DNA from: an uncultured Victivallis sp. | GTDB lineage: Bacteria > Verrucomicrobiota > Lentisphaeria > Victivallales > Victivallaceae | DNA: 60,097 nt | Direction: 5' to 3' | Assembly (NCBI GenBank): GCA_944389895.1 | Contig: CALXOA010000095.1 | Span: forward strand, 1 to 60,097 | Shown: piece after piece, positions 27,595 to 37,729 of the stretch | Layout: each line of letters starts with the position of its first letter | Position numbering within the stretch: the stretch's first letter is position 1 | The notes under the pieces: model-generated | What the model saw: only the letters and a program-made list of their open reading frames with translations | The model's database searches: none | What the model was told of the DNA's origin: nothing | Translations under genes and position numbers: made by a program

Positions 27595-27661
27595 AATAAG
27601 TAAGTGAATTAAGAGATACACCGATACAGAGAAACAGCAATACATCGGACCGGAATCAAGT

Positions 27662-28759
27662 ATGCCGATCGCGGGAAACACAATCATCGACGAGGGGCGG
27701 GAAGCGATCTACCTCCAGGTCGCCCGGCAAGTCAAAACAAAACTGAAAGAGGGAAATCTCCCCGACAACGGGCGGTTGCCGAGTTATCGGACGCTGGCCG
27801 GGGAGTTCGGCGTCAGCATGGGGGTGATCCAGCGGGCAATGCAGGTGTTGCGCGACGAGTCGCTCGTCCGGATCCACCACGGCAAAAGTGGTCGGGCGAT
27901 CCCGGGAAAGCGTTTTGTCCCGGAGATGGCGAAATATGGCCTGATCCACCCCTATACGGCGGGTACGGGATTCGGGCGGGCGCTGTATGCGTTGCTGGCG
28001 GTAGGGCTTGCGCGGCACCCTTGCGATGCGATGTCGATCGTGCGTTCTTCCGCCGGAGATCCCGTCTGCGAATGCAATCTGGCGGAGGCGATGGTTTACA
28101 ACGGGGTGCGGGGCATCCTGCTCTCGCCGGAAAACAGTTCGACCAATGCCGCCTATTTCGAAGAGCTCTCCCACCGGGTTCCGGTGATGCTGATCGATCA
28201 GCCGCTGGCGGGAACGGAACTGCCCGCCGTGATCTTCGATTACGCGGACGCCGGAAGGAAAATCGGTACAGAACTGCGTTCCCGCGGTTGCCGCCGTACC
28301 GTATTGCTGCTCAATGAAAAAAACAATCGAAGCATTGAAGAACTGGCGGCCGCCATGGCGGAAAAGCTTGAGATCAGCTTCCTAAAACTGCCGCTTTTCC
28401 GGGCGGAACGGCTGGTGGAAAAAGGAGACTATACTCTTTTCGACGTCAACGCGGCAGCGTTGCGGCGGGAACTTGAAAGCGGGTCCGCAGACTCGCTGTT
28501 CTGCCCGTTCTGCCTGCACCTGGACTACCTTTTCATGGGAGAGATGCCGGAGGAATTGCGGCGCAGAATCGTACCGGCGACGCTCTGCAACACATTGCCT
28601 GAAATTCACAGCCGCACCTACTGTACGAGCGGGATTCTGGAGTGGGAGCTGTCCCACCTCAAACTGTTGACTCTGGCGACGGAGCGACTGATCAAATGGT
28701 GCAGAAGCGGGCGGCGGCCGCGCGGAATCCGCCGGATCAAACTGGCTCGCATGAACTGA
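27662..28759 (+). CDS. GntR regulator with LacI-type sensor domain (cassette d)
   Basis: Regulator of 365 aa combining a GntR winged helix (about 15-75: LPSYRTLAGEFGVSMGVIQR, then LVRIHHGKSG) with a periplasmic-binding-like sensor (about 90-340: GVRGILLSPENSS, VPVMLIDQPL, RTVLLLNEKNN), the AraR/ScgR-like arrangement. Sugar binding would release the operator at 27574. The next gene begins 28 nt after its stop, so the regulator is probably co-transcribed with two GH5 enzymes and a pilin. Codon use resembles its neighbours. Confidence 0.88.
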   Translation: MPIAGNTIIDEGREAIYLQVARQVKTKLKEGNLPDNGRLPSYRTLAGEFGVSMGVIQRAMQVLRDESLVRIHHGKSGRAIPGKRFVPEMAKYGLIHPYTAGTGFGRALYALLAVGLARHPCDAMSIVRSSAGDPVCECNLAEAMVYNGVRGILLSPENSSTNAAYFEELSHRVPVMLIDQPLAGTELPAVIFDYADAGRKIGTELRSRGCRRTVLLLNEKNNRSIEELAAAMAEKLEISFLKLPLFRAERLVEKGDYTLFDVNAAALRRELESGSADSLFCPFCLHLDYLFMGEMPEELRRRIVPATLCNTLPEIHSRTYCTSGILEWELSHLKLLTLATERLIKWCRSGRRPRGIRRIKLARMN

Positions 28760-28787
28760 TGCCCTTTGCGGGAAAGGAAATAACAAG

Positions 28788-30284
28788 ATGAGGCGAATCC
28801 TGATCCTGCTGCTTGGAACCGTTCTGAGCTGGCAGGGAGCGACAGCGGAACCGGCCGTGGTGTTTGAGCTGGATCTTTCCGATCCCGGGACAGTTGCTCA
28901 ACTGGAAGGAGCCGAAGTAATCCGCGGTGGCGGTCCCGGCGGCAGTGACGCATTGAAAATTACCGGCCCGGCGGCGCCGGCGATCCGGTTTGACACCAAA
29001 AAGGTGCGGGGTGGAGCAGTCACCGTCGAGGCGATGGTCAAAGGAGAGAAACTCGGACGGAAATTCGGCGACTGCCTGAAGCTGGTGCCGGACTACAAAC
29101 CGTTTGACAAATACCGGGAGAACTGGGCGTATCGTCCAGCCGCAAATGTTCCTCTGGAAAAAACCGACTGGATCCGGGTCTGGGGGACGTGGCGCATTCC
29201 GGTGTTCGCCGGCGATTTCAAACTGGTGCTCGGACACGCCGGAGCGGAGGGGACCGCCTGGTACAGTAACGTCAGGATTCTGGAGGTTCCCCCGCCGGAA
29301 CCCCTCGCGCCGGCCAATGCTCCCGGAGTGCAGAACGTGACCCAATATCGCGGAGCGATGGCGGGAGACCTCAAAAAAGAGGAGGACTTCCGCGTATTCG
29401 CAGAGGAGTGGGGAGGCAACCTGTTGAGGTGGCAGTTCCTGCAGGGGCCCGGTTCCTTCGATTCGCTCGAGCACTACCTCGCCTGGGGACGCGAAAAGAT
29501 CGCGGAACTGGAAAAGGTGATGCCGTTTCTTGAAAAGTACAATCTGAAGGTCGTGGTCGACCTCCATCGCGGGCCGGGCAGAATGAACCATGTCAACAGC
29601 AATCTCGGCCTGTGGGATGTCGATCAGCAGGAGACGATCCTGCAATTGTGGCGCGAAATCGCCGGCCGTCTCCGCGGCAGAAAATGTATTTACGGCTATG
29701 ATCTGGTCAACGAACCGGTTGATAAAGTCTATGATGTCCGCAGTGAAGCGCTGGACTGGAATCGCTTCGCGGAAAGACTGGCCCGCGAAATCCGTCGGAT
29801 CGATCCCGATACGCCGATCATTATCCAGCCGACAACGATGCAGTTTTCCGGTTTCAGGCCGCTCAATCTGCCGAACATCATCTACTCGCCGCACATCTAC
29901 GAACCCGGAGAATACACCCATCAGGGGATCCGCAACCGTGCGATGGTCGGCCCCTACCCGGATGATGCGAAGGGGTGGAACAAGGAGTTTCTGCGGACAC
30001 TCTGCGAGCCGATCCGCGCCTTTCAGAAGCAGTACAACGTGCCGATCTATGTCGGCGAGTTCGGCGTAATCCGCTGGGCCCCGGGCGGGGAACGGTGGCT
30101 TGACGACTGGATCAGCCTCTTTGAGGAATACGGCTGGGACTGGACGTTTCACGCCTACCGGGAGTGGTCCGGCTGGAGCGTCGAACACTCCTCCGACAAA
30201 GACGACGAGACGCGGCAGGCGACCACCCCGCGCCGTGAAGTGATATTGAACTATTTCAAACGCAACCGAAAGGGAAACGAGTGA
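28788..30284 (+). CDS. Secreted GH5 glycoside hydrolase 1 (cassette d)
   Basis: Exported beta-glycanase of 498 aa. A signal peptide covers about residues 1-20 and a beta-sandwich about 25-180. The GH5 barrel follows with GGNLLRWQF, VVVDLHRGPGRM, acid/base Glu309 in YDLVNEP, NIIYSPHIYEPGEYTHQG and nucleophile Glu424 in YVGEFGVIRW. It ends with EEYGWDWTFHAYREWSGWS. AAGGA lies before the ATG. Its TGA overlaps the next ATG by one base. It differs from the neighbouring paralogue in the loop after strand 3 (GPGRMNHVNSN instead of PPGGR), which may change substrate preference. It is closest in layout to the GH5 at 49514. Confidence 0.88.
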   Translation: MRRILILLLGTVLSWQGATAEPAVVFELDLSDPGTVAQLEGAEVIRGGGPGGSDALKITGPAAPAIRFDTKKVRGGAVTVEAMVKGEKLGRKFGDCLKLVPDYKPFDKYRENWAYRPAANVPLEKTDWIRVWGTWRIPVFAGDFKLVLGHAGAEGTAWYSNVRILEVPPPEPLAPANAPGVQNVTQYRGAMAGDLKKEEDFRVFAEEWGGNLLRWQFLQGPGSFDSLEHYLAWGREKIAELEKVMPFLEKYNLKVVVDLHRGPGRMNHVNSNLGLWDVDQQETILQLWREIAGRLRGRKCIYGYDLVNEPVDKVYDVRSEALDWNRFAERLAREIRRIDPDTPIIIQPTTMQFSGFRPLNLPNIIYSPHIYEPGEYTHQGIRNRAMVGPYPDDAKGWNKEFLRTLCEPIRAFQKQYNVPIYVGEFGVIRWAPGGERWLDDWISLFEEYGWDWTFHAYREWSGWSVEHSSDKDDETRQATTPRREVILNYFKRNRKGNE

Positions 30285-31836
30285 TGAAATTTTCTCCACT
30301 GCTGCTGATCACACTCCTGCATATGAGTCTCCTTCCCGCTGCGGAAACCATTTACCGCTGTGATTTTTCGCCTGACGGGCTTAAGGGGTGGAACCTCGGG
30401 AAAATCGGCACGACGGAAAAAACCCCAGAGGGTTACGTTCTCAAGGTAACCGCCGATCCATCCAAGGTTCACAACAAAGTCTCCCTGCCGTTCGATCTGG
30501 CTCCATATGCGGGGAAAGTGCTGCGCATGAGCTGTCAGATGAAACTCGACGGCGTGACGAAACCGCCCCACAACTGGAATGGGTCGAAATTCATGCTGAC
30601 CTGGCGACGGAGCAGGAACGGACCGATGCAGTACCAGCACCCGGCCGGATTGTTCGGGGACACCGGCTGGACCGATGTGGTTTACTACGCTATCATCGAC
30701 GACGATCCGACCGAAGGCAGCCTGCAGCTCGGGCTGGAGGAGTCGAACGGCACCATCCGTTTCCGGAATCTGCAGCTGGATGTACTGGAACGGGCGGATG
30801 TCCTTCCCGCCGTAGCGCCTCCCGGGACCCGGGTGATCTACACCGACCGGGTACGGCAGGAGGTACGCCGACGCGGCATGATGTCGCCCTCGGTATTCAG
30901 TGATACGACGATCACAAAGGATCTTCCCGACCTGCGCAGCTGGGGAGCGAACCTGATCCGCTGGCAACTGATCCGCAACTGGAGCAAAGTCGGCTCCGAT
31001 CAGGATGTCGGGGAATATCTCGCCTGGGTGAAAGCGCGCATCCCGGAGATCCGGCAGGTCCTCGACAAGGCGCAGCAACTCGGAATGAAAGTGGTGCTCG
31101 ACCTCCATGTCCCGCCGGGGGGACGCCGCGAAAACGGTGAAATGAACATGTTCTACGACCGTAAGTTCGCCGACGCCTTTCTCGAAGCGTGGCGACTGCT
31201 CGCCGGCGCGGTCAAGGAGCATCCCGCCCTCTACGGTTACGATCTGATCAATGAGCCGGTTCAGAAAATCGGGGCTCCGATCAACTATCTTGTCCTGCAG
31301 TACGAAGCGGCGAAAGCAGTACGTGAAATCGACCCCGTTACACCGATCATCATCGAATCCAACGACTGGGATTCCGCAAAAGCGTTTTCCTATCTGCACG
31401 TGCTGCCGCTGAAGGATGTGATCTATCAGGTTCATATGTACGAACCGAGCGCCTACACCCACCAGGGAGTGCGCCGCCGACCGTTGTCCGGAGCATATCC
31501 GGGAAACTTCATCGGCAATACCTGGAACAAAGAGAAGTTGCGGCAGGCGCTTCAGCCGGTCCGGGATTTCCAGTTGAAGCATAACGCGAAAATTTACGTC
31601 GGAGAATTTTCGGTGATCCGCTGGGCCCCGGGCGGGGCGCAGTACCTCGAAGACTGCATCAGCCTCTTCGAGGAATACGGGTGGGACTGGAGCTACCACG
31701 CTTTCCGAGAATGGTCCGGCTGGAGCGTCGAACACTCCTCCGACCGAAAAGATGAATCTCCTTCGCCGACCGATACCGACCGCAAAAAAGTTCTCCTCAA
31801 ATATCTGCAACGCAACCATCAGAAAGGACAGGAAAA

Positions 31837-31840
<4 letters not shown>
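30284..31840 (+). CDS. Secreted GH5 glycoside hydrolase 2 (cassette d)
   Basis: Exported beta-glycanase of 518 aa. A signal peptide of about 20 residues precedes a CBM-like sandwich (residues 22-190, with [16 protein letters not shown] also seen in the GH5 of cassette b). The barrel has acid/base Glu324 in YDLINEP and nucleophile Glu441 in [10 protein letters not shown], at the same positions as the cassette b enzyme. The ATG at 30284 is used; a GTG three bases earlier overlaps the preceding stop. Translation is coupled to both neighbours: one base upstream and four downstream (ATGA). It pairs with its upstream GH5, so the two may cut different linkages of one polymer. Confidence 0.88.
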
Positions 31841-32589
<749 letters not shown>

Positions 32590-32612
32590 ATCTTTCGGGA
32601 AATCCCGGAGTA

Positions 32613-33476
32613 TCAGCTGCCGAGGATGATCAGCGCCGCACCGGCCAGAATCGCCGCAGTGCCGGCGATCTTCGGGATCATGTCCCTTTCGTGGAAGAAC
32701 TTCCAGCCGAACCAGAGATTCACCGCACTGGAGAGTTGAAACAGCGCCAGTGCCGGACCGACCGGCAGCAGCTGAAAGGCGGCGTTGGTGGAATACTGCA
32801 TCAGGCCGAACATCAGAGCCAACAGCAGTACGCCGCGCCACCGCCGCCGCAGGCTCCGCCCGGTTCCCAGAGGCACCCGCCCCAGCGCAACTCCAATCAG
32901 TGAGAAGAGTGCGCCGAACCAGCACCAGATCAGAAAGCCGCCGGTCACGCTCGACAACAGGATGCTCTTCTTCAGAAACACAGCTTCGATGCCGGTGAAA
33001 ACCAGCGCCAGCAACCGGAACAGGATGTCACGACGCAACAGCAACCGGAAACGGAATCCCCCCTGCCCCGCTCCGAGTACGAAGTAACTGCCGAATACGG
33101 TCAACACGAGCCCGGCCATCCCCGCCGCCGTCGGCAGTTCCCCGAGCAGCAGCAACGCGCCGATCATGCCGACCACCGGCTTCCAGGCATTGATCGGGCC
33201 GAGCACCGAAAGTTCCCCTGTCTCGAGCGCGGCGACCAGAAAACCGTTGCCGGCAGCTCCGCAGATCCCGACACAGCAGGCATACGACAGAAGTTCGGCA
33301 CTCCAGTGCCAGCCGCCGGAGAATGCGGCCGGAATCATCACCACGCTCAGCACGAGATAGACGCCGGCGTTGACCGGCAACGCCGGAATCCCCGCACCGG
33401 TCAACCGCTTCTGCAGGACATTGGCGCAGGAGTTTGCAAGGATCCGCGTTCCGACCGCACCGAGTTCCGCCAGCAT
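32613..33476 (-). CDS. EamA/DMT-type membrane transporter
   Basis: Inner-membrane protein of 287 aa with about ten hydrophobic helices in two halves: GWHWSAELLSYACCVGICGA and PINAWKPVVGMIGALLLLGE in the first, ALFQLSSAVNLWFGWKFFHE in the second. This pattern is characteristic of drug/metabolite transporters. The substrate is unknown; the neighbourhood suggests a sugar or sugar derivative. GGAGG precedes the ATG. It runs convergent to the cassette d pilin and divergent from the AraC gene at 33736, which may control it. Confidence 0.8.
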   Translation of the reverse strand: MLAELGAVGTRILANSCANVLQKRLTGAGIPALPVNAGVYLVLSVVMIPAAFSGGWHWSAELLSYACCVGICGAAGNGFLVAALETGELSVLGPINAWKPVVGMIGALLLLGELPTAAGMAGLVLTVFGSYFVLGAGQGGFRFRLLLRRDILFRLLALVFTGIEAVFLKKSILLSSVTGGFLIWCWFGALFSLIGVALGRVPLGTGRSLRRRWRGVLLLALMFGLMQYSTNAAFQLLPVGPALALFQLSSAVNLWFGWKFFHERDMIPKIAGTAAILAGAALIILGS

Positions 33477-33561
33477 TTACACTTGCCTCCATTCCACAGG
33501 GAAGATAAAATACGGCGGATCCGACCGGAAATCAAATTCCCTGACCGGTCGCCGATGCAGT

Positions 33562-33583
33562 TTCCCGCAGGAATCTGCGGGAA
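33562..33583. other. Hairpin in the DMT/AraC intergenic region
   Basis: TTCCCGCAG-GAAT-CTGCGGGAA is a perfect 9 bp stem with a 4 nt loop, between divergent genes. It could act as a leader hairpin or regulator site. Confidence 0.4.
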
Positions 33584-33735
33584 TACCGCCTTCCCCGCAT
33601 TTGCAAAACGCGGAGTTTCCGTTATGTTATCGATAAACCGGCAAGCCCGTCCGACGGAGCAGGAGAGAAGGGATTGAGCACTCCTCCGTTCCGCACAGGA
33701 ACAGAACGGATCAATTTTTGCAGGGGGAGGTGGTC

Positions 33736-34617
33736 ATGGAGGGGTTGACTTTTTTCACCGACAGCACGGTCAACATGCCGCCCTCACTTCCGGTGATGCT
33801 GGAAAAAGCCGTCCAATGGAACTATGTCTGCCCGCACACCCATGACTTCATCGAAGTCGTCTTCGTCGCCAAAGGCAGCGCACTGCACACTCACATCGAC
33901 CAGAGCGGCAGGAAACGCACCAACTGCCTGATTCAGGGTGATGTGTTCTCGGTGCAGCTCGGGGAAAAACACTGGTACGAACACGGTCAGAGTCTGGTTC
34001 TCTACAACATCTTCCTGCGGCCCGCATTCCTGGTACGTTATCCGGAGTTGCGCGAACTACCCGGCTGGGAGCGATTTTTCGGGGAACGGGCCAGCGTACC
34101 GGATACGATCATCCACTTTTCAGCCGCAACGCGACGCTGGGGCATCCTCGCACTCGACCGCGCGGTGGCGGAAACCCAGCGCCGCGAACCGGGGTTCGCA
34201 ATGATCATGACGGCCCAGATTCTCGATTTTCTGGTGACGGCGATGCGCAGTCCGGAGATGGAACGCCCCGAAGTCTATCAGGATCGTTTCTGCATTCTGC
34301 AATCGATCGCATTGATGGAGGAGCATCCGGAACAGCATTTCACGCTGGAGCAACTGGCCCGGCTTTCGAAAATGAGCGTTCCATCCTACACGCAGAAATT
34401 CCGTTCGGCCCTCGGAGTCTCTCCGATGCGATATCTTTTGAAAACCCGGTTGTTTCTGGTTCAGCACCACCTGACGACAACCAATCTCTCGATCGGGGAA
34501 ATAGCCGGTCTCACCGGCTTCTGCACCGCCGATTATCTGATCAAGATCTTCCATCGGGAACTCGGCCTCACTCCGATTCAGTACCGGAAACAGCGGGAGG
34601 TCAAACTCAAGAAATAG
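33736..34617 (+). CDS. AraC-family transcriptional regulator (cassette e)
   Basis: Regulator of 293 aa. The N-terminal cupin has HTHDFIEVVFVAKGSALHTH and GDVFSVQLGEKHWYEHG. The C-terminal double helix-turn-helix has FTLEQLARLSKMSVPSYTQK and LSIGEIAGLTGFCTADYLIK, then the FHRELGLTPIQYRKQ signature. The ATG at 33736 sits after GGGGGAGG; an earlier TTG overlaps that site. The DUF6259-like gene begins 96 bp downstream behind its own promoter, where an inverted repeat at 34663-34696 is a likely target. Confidence 0.9.
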   Translation: MEGLTFFTDSTVNMPPSLPVMLEKAVQWNYVCPHTHDFIEVVFVAKGSALHTHIDQSGRKRTNCLIQGDVFSVQLGEKHWYEHGQSLVLYNIFLRPAFLVRYPELRELPGWERFFGERASVPDTIIHFSAATRRWGILALDRAVAETQRREPGFAMIMTAQILDFLVTAMRSPEMERPEVYQDRFCILQSIALMEEHPEQHFTLEQLARLSKMSVPSYTQKFRSALGVSPMRYLLKTRLFLVQHHLTTTNLSIGEIAGLTGFCTADYLIKIFHRELGLTPIQYRKQREVKLKK

Positions 34618-34650
34618 CGGATCGTTATGTTTTTTCATCAGATCGCCTCT

Positions 34651-34696
34651 TTGCCTCCGGCCTGTTTTCGAGTATAATATGAACAGTACGAAAACA
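34651..34696 (+). promoter_or_regulatory. Promoter with flanking inverted repeat
   Basis: TTGCCT (34651-34656) and TATAAT (34673-34678) are 16 bp apart. TGTTTTCG (34663-34670) and CGAAAACA (34689-34696) form a perfect 8 bp inverted repeat flanking the -10, a candidate site for the adjacent AraC product. Confidence 0.6.
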
Positions 34697-34713
34697 TACG
34701 GGACAAAACGATT

Positions 34714-36876
34714 ATGATCGATCCGACGATTCATCTTGACTTTGACCGACAGGGGCGTATCAGCTCCCTGAAGTTTGCGGGACTGGAGTTCTGTGCTCCG
34801 GAACCGGACGGCAACGGCCTTTTCCTGATCAACCTGCGCGATTTTCTCGGCAATCCGCTGCAGCTCGGGTGCGGCGACTTCCGGGAGGTCAGCCGTGAGG
34901 GCCGTGAGGGATTCCCCGTACTGCGTTTCTCCGAATGCGTCCCGCTGCCGGGGACGATGGTGGAAATAAGTGCGGAAACGAAACAGGTCGAAATCCGCTG
35001 GCGGATCACCGTAACTCCGGGACGGGAGGAGTTCAAGGTGGAATGGGTCGACTTCCCCCGGATCCGGCTGCGCCGGTTCCCCGACGGGAATTATCTGCTC
35101 CCGTTCGCCGAGGGGACGCTCGTGAGAGATCCGGAAGAGCGCGAACGCAGCGCCTCATTCCGCGGAGCCGCCGCCGAATATCCGATGACCGGAACCGACA
35201 GTTTCTACCCCGGCCCGGCGGCAATGCAGTTTGAGGCGTTCTACACCGATGATGCGGGACTCTGCTTCCTCTGCCGCGACTCTGCCCACGCGCCGAAGAG
35301 CATCGACTTTCGTCCGGACGGCCGCGATGCCGTCCGGACGCTCCTCCGCCATTTCACCGGCGGGAAAAACACCCTTGACTACGCCGTCGCCGTAATCGGT
35401 TTCCGGGGCGACTGGCAGGACGCGGCGGAACTCTATCGAAGCTGGATGGAGCAGAACGATCCATACCTGCCGTCCAAACTGGAGAAGAGGCTGCCGCACT
35501 GGCTCGCGGAATCACCGGTGCTGCTGATCTATCCGGTCAAAGGTTCCGGGCTGGATAGCGGGGGGCTGACCCCGAACGAGTACTATCCCTACCGTGCAGC
35601 TCTGCCGGTGATCGAACGTTACCGCAAATGCTGGAACAGCCGGCTCATGGCGCTTCTGATGCACTGGGAGGGTACCGCGCCGTGGGCACCTCCGTACATC
35701 TGGCCCCCCAGCGGCGGAGAAAACGCGCTTTCCGAGTTCCTCGAAGCCATGCACGACGCGGGCGACACCGTCGGACTTTACGGTTCCGGAATCGGCTGGA
35801 CCCAGAAGAGCATGATCGACCCCTCCTACGACCGTACCGCACAATTCGACGCGGAACATCTGGAGAAAGAAATCTGCGTCGGCCCCCGCGGCGAAACCTA
35901 TTCGCGTGTCTGCAACGGTCCGCGGGGACAGCGCATCGGGTACGATCTCTGCCCGGAACGGCGTTTCACTGTCGCGACGGTCGAGCAGGAGATCCGCTCG
36001 GCCACCCGGCTCGGAGTGGACTATCTTCAATACTTCGATCAGAATCAGGGGTGTGCGGCGCCGCTCTGCTATTCAAAGCATCACAGTCACCCGGAACTGC
36101 CCGGAGCATGGCACACCGCTTCCATGCGGGCACTGCTCGCAGCGGCGGAGAAAGCCGCCGGAACGACCGTCCTCGGATGCGAAAACGCCGCGGCGGAACC
36201 GTACCTCGGCGTCTGTCGCCTGAACGACCTGCGCAACCATCTGGCGTGGGGCGCCGGAGGAGTGCCGGTACCGCTCTATCCCTATCTGTTCCATGAATAT
36301 GCGGCGGGCTTCTCCGGCAACGGAGTTTGCCTGAGCAGCTGGGTGGATGTGGAGCGCACCCCCTTCTTCCTGCAATGGGTGATCGCATGGAATTTCGCCT
36401 GCGGAAATCTCCTCTCCATAGTGTTGAAGGATGGCGGCAGAATCCACTGGCACTGGGGATTGCCCTGGAGCGTCGGAGAGCCGGCTCAGGAACCGCTGCT
36501 CGAACTGATCGGGAATCTGACGGCCTGGAGGCGTGGACGAGCGGCGGAATTTCTGGTCGCCGGCCGGATGGGAAAGGCGCCGCGCCTCTCCTGCGGATCC
36601 CGGAAAATCCATCTGAAAAACCGTCCTCCGGAGGAGACCGCCGCCGTGATCGCCTCCGCCTGGAGCCACGGGGAAAAACGGGCGGTCCTGCTGGTCAACT
36701 TCGGGGAACACCCGGAACCCTGCCGGATCGATTTTCAGCGGCACGAGACCGGCATTCTCCACTCCACCGCCGGAGATGCCGCATTCGACGGCGGCTTCTC
36801 CGTCATCGAGGTTCCGCCGCTCGATGCCGTTCTGCTGGAGTTTCCCCCAGATAAGAGAGCCGATTTCACCATTTAA
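34714..36876 (+). CDS. DUF6259-like glycoside hydrolase, cytoplasmic
   Basis: Protein of 720 aa without a signal peptide. An N-terminal beta-sandwich (about 1-235) is followed by [19 protein letters not shown] and a TIM-barrel-like region ([38 protein letters not shown] with an Asp candidate, [10 protein letters not shown] with a Glu candidate) and a C-terminal sandwich. This order matches DUF6259 proteins, which are related to GH101-type enzymes and occur in Lentisphaerae and Planctomycetes. The substrate is unknown. GGGAC precedes the ATG. It is the first gene of an operon with a pilin 16 nt downstream. The absence of a signal peptide contrasts with the secreted enzymes of other cassettes. 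Confidence 0.65.
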   Translation: MIDPTIHLDFDRQGRISSLKFAGLEFCAPEPDGNGLFLINLRDFLGNPLQLGCGDFREVSREGREGFPVLRFSECVPLPGTMVEISAETKQVEIRWRITVTPGREEFKVEWVDFPRIRLRRFPDGNYLLPFAEGTLVRDPEERERSASFRGAAAEYPMTGTDSFYPGPAAMQFEAFYTDDAGLCFLCRDSAHAPKSIDFRPDGRDAVRTLLRHFTGGKNTLDYAVAVIGFRGDWQDAAELYRSWMEQNDPYLPSKLEKRLPHWLAESPVLLIYPVKGSGLDSGGLTPNEYYPYRAALPVIERYRKCWNSRLMALLMHWEGTAPWAPPYIWPPSGGENALSEFLEAMHDAGDTVGLYGSGIGWTQKSMIDPSYDRTAQFDAEHLEKEICVGPRGETYSRVCNGPRGQRIGYDLCPERRFTVATVEQEIRSATRLGVDYLQYFDQNQGCAAPLCYSKHHSHPELPGAWHTASMRALLAAAEKAAGTTVLGCENAAAEPYLGVCRLNDLRNHLAWGAGGVPVPLYPYLFHEYAAGFSGNGVCLSSWVDVERTPFFLQWVIAWNFACGNLLSIVLKDGGRIHWHWGLPWSVGEPAQEPLLELIGNLTAWRRGRAAEFLVAGRMGKAPRLSCGSRKIHLKNRPPEETAAVIASAWSHGEKRAVLLVNFGEHPEPCRIDFQRHETGILHSTAGDAAFDGGFSVIEVPPLDAVLLEFPPDKRADFTI

Positions 36877-36892
36877 TTCAAAGGACTGCACC

Positions 36893-37636
36893 ATGAAAAC
36901 CATAACCATCTTCCATAGAAAAAACTCCACCGCATTTACACTTATCGAGCTCCTTGTTGTAATAGCGATCATCGCGATTCTCGCCTCGATGCTGCTGCCC
37001 GCCCTGAACAAGGCCAGAGAGAGAGCCCGCGGAGCAGCCTGCGTGAGCAATCTCAAACAGCTCGGGAACGGAATCATCATGTACGGTAACGACAACAGCG
37101 ATTTCCTGCCGCTGGCGAGCCACTGGCTGAATGTCGAATGCGGATTGATCGCCCCCTATGTCGGAGAAACCATCCTGAACGATGACAACTCCCGACAGGC
37201 GGACGGCTTCACCTTTCCGGTATATCGGAACCGTCGCGGCATCTTTTTCTGCCCGTCGATCGAAGAGAGCGGTCCCGGCATCACCGGCCTGAGCGCCGAT
37301 CTGTACCTTCCCACCTACGCGGCCATCGGGCTCAACGGTCACAAGGACGCCTGGCTCGATATCCAGATTCAACCCGGGTCGACCAACAAACTGACCCGCC
37401 TTCCCCAGCGGACGGCGCTGATGACGGAAGTTCATTACTGTTATGACAACTACGGTGACTACCGCCGTCCGCAGCGACCTTTCCGCGGCATGTTCGATGA
37501 ACTCCCGTACATCGCCAGGGTTCATTCCGGAGCATCCAGCAACTTCATCCTGCTGGATGGTTCCGTGACACCGGTCGTAAACCCCCGCGAAAACAGCTTC
37601 AGAGACGCGGATCAGACGACCGCGGTGCTGAAATAA
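36893..37636 (+). CDS. Pseudopilin with prepilin-type N-terminus (cassette e)
   Basis: Protein of 247 aa starting [20 protein letters not shown]. The hydrophobic helix follows a 14-residue basic leader with Ala before Phe. The C-terminal [16 protein letters not shown] is an H-X10-DG variant. AAAGGA precedes the ATG, 16 nt after the DUF6259-like stop. The frame continues upstream to 36776 into the previous gene, but no ribosome site supports a longer product. A GH5 gene follows after 93 bp. Confidence 0.85.
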   Translation: MKTITIFHRKNSTAFTLIELLVVIAIIAILASMLLPALNKARERARGAACVSNLKQLGNGIIMYGNDNSDFLPLASHWLNVECGLIAPYVGETILNDDNSRQADGFTFPVYRNRRGIFFCPSIEESGPGITGLSADLYLPTYAAIGLNGHKDAWLDIQIQPGSTNKLTRLPQRTALMTEVHYCYDNYGDYRRPQRPFRGMFDELPYIARVHSGASSNFILLDGSVTPVVNPRENSFRDADQTTAVLK

Positions 37637-37729
37637 CAACCGGGGCCCGGCTCCGGAACCCGGATCACGCCGTACGGATCCCGGCACGGCGGAGTAACAA
37701 TCCAACCAACTTTCGGAGAACATTCCTCT

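Larger units (their letters stand above)
27346..27661. other. Intergenic region with twin hairpin repeats and a promoter
   Basis: 316 bp without a gene. It contains two identical 28-nt hairpin repeats, a GC-rich stretch, and the promoter and operator of the GntR gene. Short minus-strand frames crossing the repeats look accidental. Confidence 0.55.

Noticed and set aside
27133..27640. Minus-strand frames crossing the twin repeats (RPNGGRV-type peptide twice)
   Set aside because: The apparent repeated peptide follows from the 28-nt DNA repeat; the frames have no ribosome site and overlap the lipoprotein gene.
28737..31819. Two 520-codon minus-strand frames opposite the paired GH5 genes
   Set aside because: They mirror two paralogous genes, so they resemble each other only because the sense strands do.
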